The notes below the pieces were generated by a model. That model was not told the origin of the DNA. It ran no database searches and saw nothing but the letters and a program-made list of their open reading frames with translations. Shown here piece after piece: positions 4,600 to 6,474 of a DNA stretch of 6,474 bases. How positions within the stretch are numbered: the stretch's first letter is position 1; each line of letters opens with the position of its first letter. A program made the position numbers and the translations under genes. The DNA is from an uncultured Bacilli bacterium (GTDB lineage Bacteria > Bacillota_I > Bacilli_A > RF39 > UBA660), in assembly GCA_947630935.1 (NCBI GenBank), contig CANRJL010000061.1, positions 1 to 6,474 on the forward strand, given 5' to 3'.

Positions 4600-6474
4600 C
4601 ACAACAACTTCTCTCTTTCCATTCACTTAGATATTTTTCTATTCTTTCACTAAATAATTTTGGATAACTTTGACTTGGTTCTTGTAAAACATCTAGCCAA
4701 TAATTTGCTTCTTTTTCATCAAATGGTTTAATTCGTTCATAAGCATAGAAAGTTATTTTATCATTCATTTTATATTCTTTTACTAAAGTAAATTTTTGCC
4801 GAATTACTGTATCATTATTAAGAGCTTCATTAATCGCGGGAATAATATGACCTTTCACCGCGCCAGTAGCTTCAATTCTAACGTTTGTTGTAAATATATA
4901 TTTAGCAGTTGCCATATCTTTTATTGGAAAACCATGAGCCGAATCAATAGATGATTCATAAGCAATAATATTTGTTAAATAAAGGTCAGGATGAATATAA
5001 CCAGAAAATGTTTGACCACAATAATCTTGCGAAGCAGCATTTATATATACTCTATCATCTTTAGTTGTATTTTCTTCTATAAAATTGACAATTTCCCCTA
5101 TTACTTGATAATCATCTCTTTTAGTTGGTCTAATATTAATATTAGGATAAAAAAGATTATTATTAATGAATTTATTATTAGAAGTAAAAATACCTATATA
5201 AGTTGTTATTATAATTGCATACATTCCTAAAATAAGAGGATATTTTAAATATTTTTGAGGAATATTTTCAAGACTACATCTTAATAAAATTACAGCGGTA
5301 AAAAAGGTCGGCATAACCATTAATAAATGATGATAACCCATATTTTGGGTACGAACAAAGACTAAATAAGCAATAAGATATGTTCCTAAAGATAAAAATG
5401 CTATTTTACGAGATTTATAATTTATTAAACCAATTAATAAACCAATTAAAATCATTAAAACATACCATAGTCCTAAACGATGTAATTCAGCATTTAATTC
5501 ACCAATATAACCACTGACATTCCATGATGTATATGATGAAAAATCTTGATTTAAAATTCTTAAAAACATGGGAAAAAGCAATAAAGAAATAATTGAATAA
5601 CATAATACACCAAACATTATAATATGTCTAATATTGCTCTTTTGTTCTTCTTTATCTTTAATTTTAAAAGCTTTGAAAAAAGAATATAAAGCATAACATA
5701 TAGCATAACCTAATAACCAATACATATACCAACGACGGGAAATTAGTAAACATATTATAGAAATAATTATTAGAAAATATCTATCCCATTCAACTTTTTT
5801 AAAGTCATAATCAATGGTTAATAAAATAATAAGACCAACAAAGATTAATCCAACAATGTCTGGCTGACCAATTATTGCTGAACGATGAAGCAATGGAAAC
5901 ATTAAGAATAAAAGCGAAGAAAAGAAAAGAATATTTGATGATTTTTTAAGGCAAATATTATTAGCTATTTTTTTAATCATAAAAGTAAATACAAGATAAG
6001 TAGGAATAACTAAAGTAATAGCATAAGAAATAATAAAAGCATCTTCTTTTAAATTAGTTAAACGAAAAATAAAAGAAGTGAAACATAATAAAAAGCGCCC
6101 ATAACTATCTTTAATTGTAGTAGCAATAATATTTTTAATTCCGGCAAAAAAAGACTGGTCAAAAAAATTAAATAATTTTAAATTAGCAATATAATAATTA
6201 GAATTATCCCATTGATACAATTGCTGACGATTTAATACGACATAGCAATACATGCCTAAAATTAAAAAGCCAAATATTGTAATAATACCCCATTCTTTTT
6301 TAGTTATTTTTATTTTAGATACACGATAAGAATTATAAATTAGCCAAAACAAAAAATATAAACACCAAGCACTAAAAAGATAAAAAGCAATATTAGATAT
6401 TCCTTTAGATATAAAAGATAAAAAGCCAAATATCCCTAATATACCAGTAAAAATTATTAATAATTTTGTAGTTA
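4556..6474 (-). CDS. Polytopic membrane protein, probable GT-C glycosyltransferase; 5' end outside window
   Basis: The frame is open from the TAA at 4556 to the right edge, giving at least 638 residues. A TTG at 6352 could be taken as a start, but the 40 upstream codons encode convincing membrane helices (LLIIFTGILGIFGFLSF; NIAFYLFSAW), so the true start is outside. Counting from that TTG, many helices span roughly 20-390, followed by a soluble domain at about 400-570 that should lie outside. The first long loop holds YQWDNSNYY (46-54), with an acidic residue after the helix as in GT-C enzymes. Other polar loop motifs are GQPD (152-155), SRRWYMYW (205-212) and RTQNMGYHHLL (334-344). Such proteins transfer sugar from a polyprenyl-phosphate donor outside the membrane; the adjacent GtrB-type gene would make the donor, as in B. 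subtilis YkcB/YkcC and YfhO/CsbB pairs. The last 14 or so residues (CCDEKKESFVCCSTLL region) are read out of frame across the start of that gene and look unnatural, hinting at stop loss or frameshift. No recognised flippase is in view. Confidence 0.75.
   Translation of the reverse strand, partial: TTKLLIIFTGILGIFGFLSFISKGISNIAFYLFSAWCLYFLFWLIYNSYRVSKIKITKKEWGIITIFGFLILGMYCYVVLNRQQLYQWDNSNYYIANLKLFNFFDQSFFAGIKNIIATTIKDSYGRFLLCFTSFIFRLTNLKEDAFIISYAITLVIPTYLVFTFMIKKIANNICLKKSSNILFFSSLLFLMFPLLHRSAIIGQPDIVGLIFVGLIILLTIDYDFKKVEWDRYFLIIISIICLLISRRWYMYWLLGYAICYALYSFFKAFKIKDKEEQKSNIRHIIMFGVLCYSIISLLLFPMFLRILNQDFSSYTSWNVSGYIGELNAELHRLGLWYVLMILIGLLIGLINYKSRKIAFLSLGTYLIAYLVFVRTQNMGYHHLLMVMPTFFTAVILLRCSLENIPQKYLKYPLILGMYAIIITTYIGIFTSNNKFINNNLFYPNINIRPTKRDDYQVIGEIVNFIEENTTKDDRVYINAASQDYCGQTFSGYIHPDLYLTNIIAYESSIDSAHGFPIKDMATAKYIFTTNVRIEATGAVKGHIIPAINEALNNDTVIRQKFTLVKEYKMNDKITFYAYERIKPFDEKEANYWLDVLQEPSQSYPKLFSERIEKYLSEWKERSCCDEKKESFVCCSTLL

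Noticed and set aside
4600..4626. GTG start for the family 2 glycosyltransferase at 4626
   Set aside because: No ribosome site precedes it, and the nine extra residues add nothing to the fold; the ATG at 4599 lies after a purine-rich stretch.
4991..5230. 79-residue open frame on the plus strand, rich in Ile, Tyr and Ser
   Set aside because: It is antisense to the GT-C-like gene; the composition is what reverse reading of AT-rich membrane codons gives.
6350..6352. TTG start for the GT-C-like protein
   Set aside because: The frame stays open to the window edge and the upstream codons encode strong membrane helices, so the gene is partial rather than starting here.
1..6474. Mobile elements, CRISPR arrays, integrase or attachment sites near the tRNA
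   Set aside because: No transposase, recombinase, spaced direct repeats or duplicated tRNA end was seen, and the tRNA 3' end where integration usually occurs is outside the window.

Overview
The window comes from a very AT-rich bacterium. Hand counts on sampled 60-base lines give 15% G+C in the membrane glycosyltransferase gene (5401-5460) and 37-40% in the surface-protein gene (241-300, 661-720). Standard -35/-10 promoters, purine-rich ribosome binding sites, short intergenic spaces and GTG/TTG codons as possible starts point to a low-GC Gram-positive lineage. The surface protein is of a kind I associate with gut Bacillota/Mycoplasmatota of the RF39/Erysipelotrichia sort. This placement is an inference, not a species call. 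Every Trp examined is TGG, so the standard bacterial code fits.

Everything annotated is on the minus strand, so transcription runs from high to low coordinates. From upstream to downstream: (a) 6474-4556, a large polytopic membrane protein that looks like a GT-C glycosyltransferase; its reading frame is open to the window edge, so its N-terminus is missing. (b) 4599-3625, a GtrB/DPM1-type family 2 glycosyltransferase that overlaps (a) by 44 bases. (c) 3529-2849, a membrane-anchored XRE-type regulator with its own promoter and a terminator hairpin just after its stop. (d) 2752-2027, a membrane-anchored thioredoxin-like protein, followed 17 bases later by (e) 2009-1416, an unrecognised soluble protein. 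(f) 1335-148, a secreted or membrane-anchored surface protein of unknown function with its own promoter. (g) 59-1, a tRNA-Glu(CUC) cut by the left window edge. No stretch over 300 bases lacks a gene, and no mobile element, CRISPR array or integrase was seen.

Genes (a) and (b) look like a two-part glycosylation module: the family 2 enzyme would load a sugar onto a polyprenyl phosphate, and the GT-C protein would move it to an acceptor outside the membrane. Genes (c) to (f) look like a cell-envelope cluster: a regulator with six cysteines outside the membrane, a membrane-tethered thioredoxin fold, and a cysteine-containing surface protein.

The most striking signal is in the promoter of the surface-protein gene. 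A run of nine G (coding strand) sits inside the spacer between a near-consensus -35 (TTGACT) and an extended -10 (TGTTATAAT), making the spacer 19 bases. This is the architecture of promoters that switch by slipped-strand changes in spacer length, so the surface protein is a strong candidate for phase-variable expression.
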